A stretch of 64,000 bases of DNA from CAUZIZ01 sp965222655 (lineage in GTDB: Bacteria > Acidobacteriota > UBA6911 > RPQK01 > JAJDTT01): assembly GCA_965222655.1 (NCBI GenBank), contig CBDCUP010000018.1, positions 868,001 to 932,000 of the forward strand, written 5' to 3'. Position numbers and translations under genes: made by a program. The notes below the pieces were generated by a model. The model had not been told where the DNA came from, searched no databases, and saw nothing but the letters and a program-made list of their open reading frames with translations. Positions 63,179 to 64,000 of the stretch are shown in pieces (the stretch's first letter is position 1; the number at the start of each line of letters is the position of its first letter).

Positions 63179-64000
63179 ATGAAACAGGGAATTCTGGTAC
63201 TGAACCTATTGATGGTAATTGGGACTGCCGTCCTGGCAGAACAACTGATCTCCGGCTGGGAGGCGTTTGAGGAAACGAATAGCGTCGAGCGGCTGATCGG
63301 TCAGGTCGAGCCCAGTCAAGTGGGGCCGGCCGATGCCGGGGTGGGGCTGGAGGTAGGTCCCAGGCCCTTTCCCGAGTTTCTGATCATCGCCGAGAAGAAT
63401 CTTTTCACGCCCCAGCGAGGTCCCGAGGCGGAGGAAGAGATCGAGCCGGAGGAGGAGAAGGCCCCCGTTCTTCCGATGAAGCCCGCTCTGACCGGGGTGT
63501 CCAGGATGAATGGGAAAAGGCGCGCTTTTCTTACGGTTTACGAGGGAAAAAAGAGCTCCGGAAAATCCCGGTCGGTTGCGATTGGAGATGAGGTCCAAGG
63601 GTACAAGGTCAGCGAAATCACCGACACGACGGTCCTATTGACCTGGCGTGACCAGGAAGTGCTTATCGATATCTTTGACACCAAGGGAGCGCCTCAGCAA
63701 GCAGCCGCTGCGTACAAAGGGGCTGCGGTTACCGTAATCACAGTCGGAGCAGCTCCTGCGGCGGTGGAGACGACCACGGCCTCTGCGAAGGAGAAGGAGG
63801 CGCGGGGGCTTGAAGTTGGCACGGCGGGTTCTTCTGCCCAGGCCAGTTCAGGCGGACGAGGCCAGGGTGGACGAGGCCAGGGTGTACGAGGCCAGGGTGG
63901 ACGAGGCCAAGGTGGACGAGGCCAAGGTGGACGAGGCCAGGGCTTAGGCCAGGGCGGCTCACGAGGTGGTCGGGGTGGACTCGGTGGGGGAAGAGGACAA
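63179..64000 (+). CDS. gspC: GspC-like protein with RG-rich repeat tail, cut by window end
   Basis: At least 274 residues, continuing past the window. ATG 63179 follows CAGGAG. Hydrophobic N-terminal anchor (ILVLNLLMVIGTAVLA), then FLIIAEKNLFTPQRG and a homology-region-like domain (ALTGVSRMNGKRRAFLTVYEG ... VAIGDEVQGYKVSEITDTTVLLTW) matching GspC/PulC HR domains. From about residue 222 the protein becomes (GGRGQ)n, encoded by 15-bp tandem units at 63850-63945. The tail is unusual for GspC, which normally ends in a PDZ or coiled coil. Links the inner platform to the GspD secretin, presumably encoded next. Confidence 0.75.
   Translation, partial: MKQGILVLNLLMVIGTAVLAEQLISGWEAFEETNSVERLIGQVEPSQVGPADAGVGLEVGPRPFPEFLIIAEKNLFTPQRGPEAEEEIEPEEEKAPVLPMKPALTGVSRMNGKRRAFLTVYEGKKSSGKSRSVAIGDEVQGYKVSEITDTTVLLTWRDQEVLIDIFDTKGAPQQAAAAYKGAAVTVITVGAAPAAVETTTASAKEKEARGLEVGTAGSSAQASSGGRGQGGRGQGVRGQGGRGQGGRGQGGRGQGLGQGGSRGGRGGLGGGRGQ
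63850..63945 (+). repeat. 15-bp tandem repeat coding for GGRGQ
   Basis: About six tandem copies of a 15-bp unit (GGTGGACGAGGCCAG, with third-position variants), coding GGRGQ, GVRGQ and GLGQ. No spacers, so not CRISPR. In frame in the GspC-like gene. Confidence 0.9.

Noticed and set aside
63850..63945. CRISPR array
   Set aside because: Units are contiguous 15-bp coding repeats without spacers.

Overview
The window looks like chromosomal DNA from a free-living Gram-negative-type bacterium of moderate-to-high GC. It encodes a type II secretion system (T2SS), polysaccharide polymerase and flippase genes, the futalosine menaquinone enzyme MqnA, MurNAc-salvage enzymes, and DUF1501/DUF1553, DUF3500, DUF4139 and M16 proteins. 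Gene content points to Acidobacteriota or a PVC-like relative. This is inference: there is no rRNA gene here, and the tmRNA tag (ANQPLALAA) is not decisive.

Layout. 0-2.4 kb: two polytopic membrane proteins. 2.4-3.7 kb: repeats plus about 0.9 kb of structured non-coding sequence that I read as an ORF-deleted group II intron. 3.7-6.1 kb: a gene pair that may be one gene split by a 311-bp inverted-repeat element. 6.4-10 kb: topA and dprA. 10.4-18.1 kb: mqnA, namZ (frameshifted), a CYTH gene (broken by a repeat), a murU-like gene, an amgK-like gene, asnS and folD. Namz, MurU and AmgK together form a MurNAc-recycling route. 18.2-25.9 kb: a beta-propeller protein, then surface-polysaccharide genes (epimerase, two flippase-type proteins, GT-C-like protein, O-antigen ligase/polymerase). 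26-31.9 kb: M16 protease, DUF3500, YqeY and aroE. 32-38.6 kb: sugar/glycan genes (aldolase, PfkB kinase, SGNH hydrolase, BNR sialidase, beta-propeller hydrolase), part of it much richer in GC than the surroundings and probably acquired. 39-42.8 kb: decaying genes and a DUF1501/DUF1553 pair. 42.9-44.6 kb: IS1380-family element. 44.8-50.5 kb: DUF4139, sulfatase-like protein, methyltransferase, tmRNA and an M23 peptidase. 50.5-52.3 kb: ISNCY-family element. 52.7-54.4 kb: ECF sigma, anti-sigma and a secreted protein. 54.7 kb to the end: a T2SS operon (gspE-F-G-H-I-J-K-L-M-C), cut by the window edge before gspD.

The most striking property is the density of small non-autonomous mobile repeats. At least ten families occur, several with exact terminal inverted repeats and target-site duplications. 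One family is 112 bp, apparently identical in four copies, and always sits between two TTAA tetranucleotides; one copy splits the CYTH gene. Many elements lie exactly at gene 3' ends and donate the stop codon or last residues of the neighbouring protein. No CRISPR array, prophage or recognisable defence system was seen.
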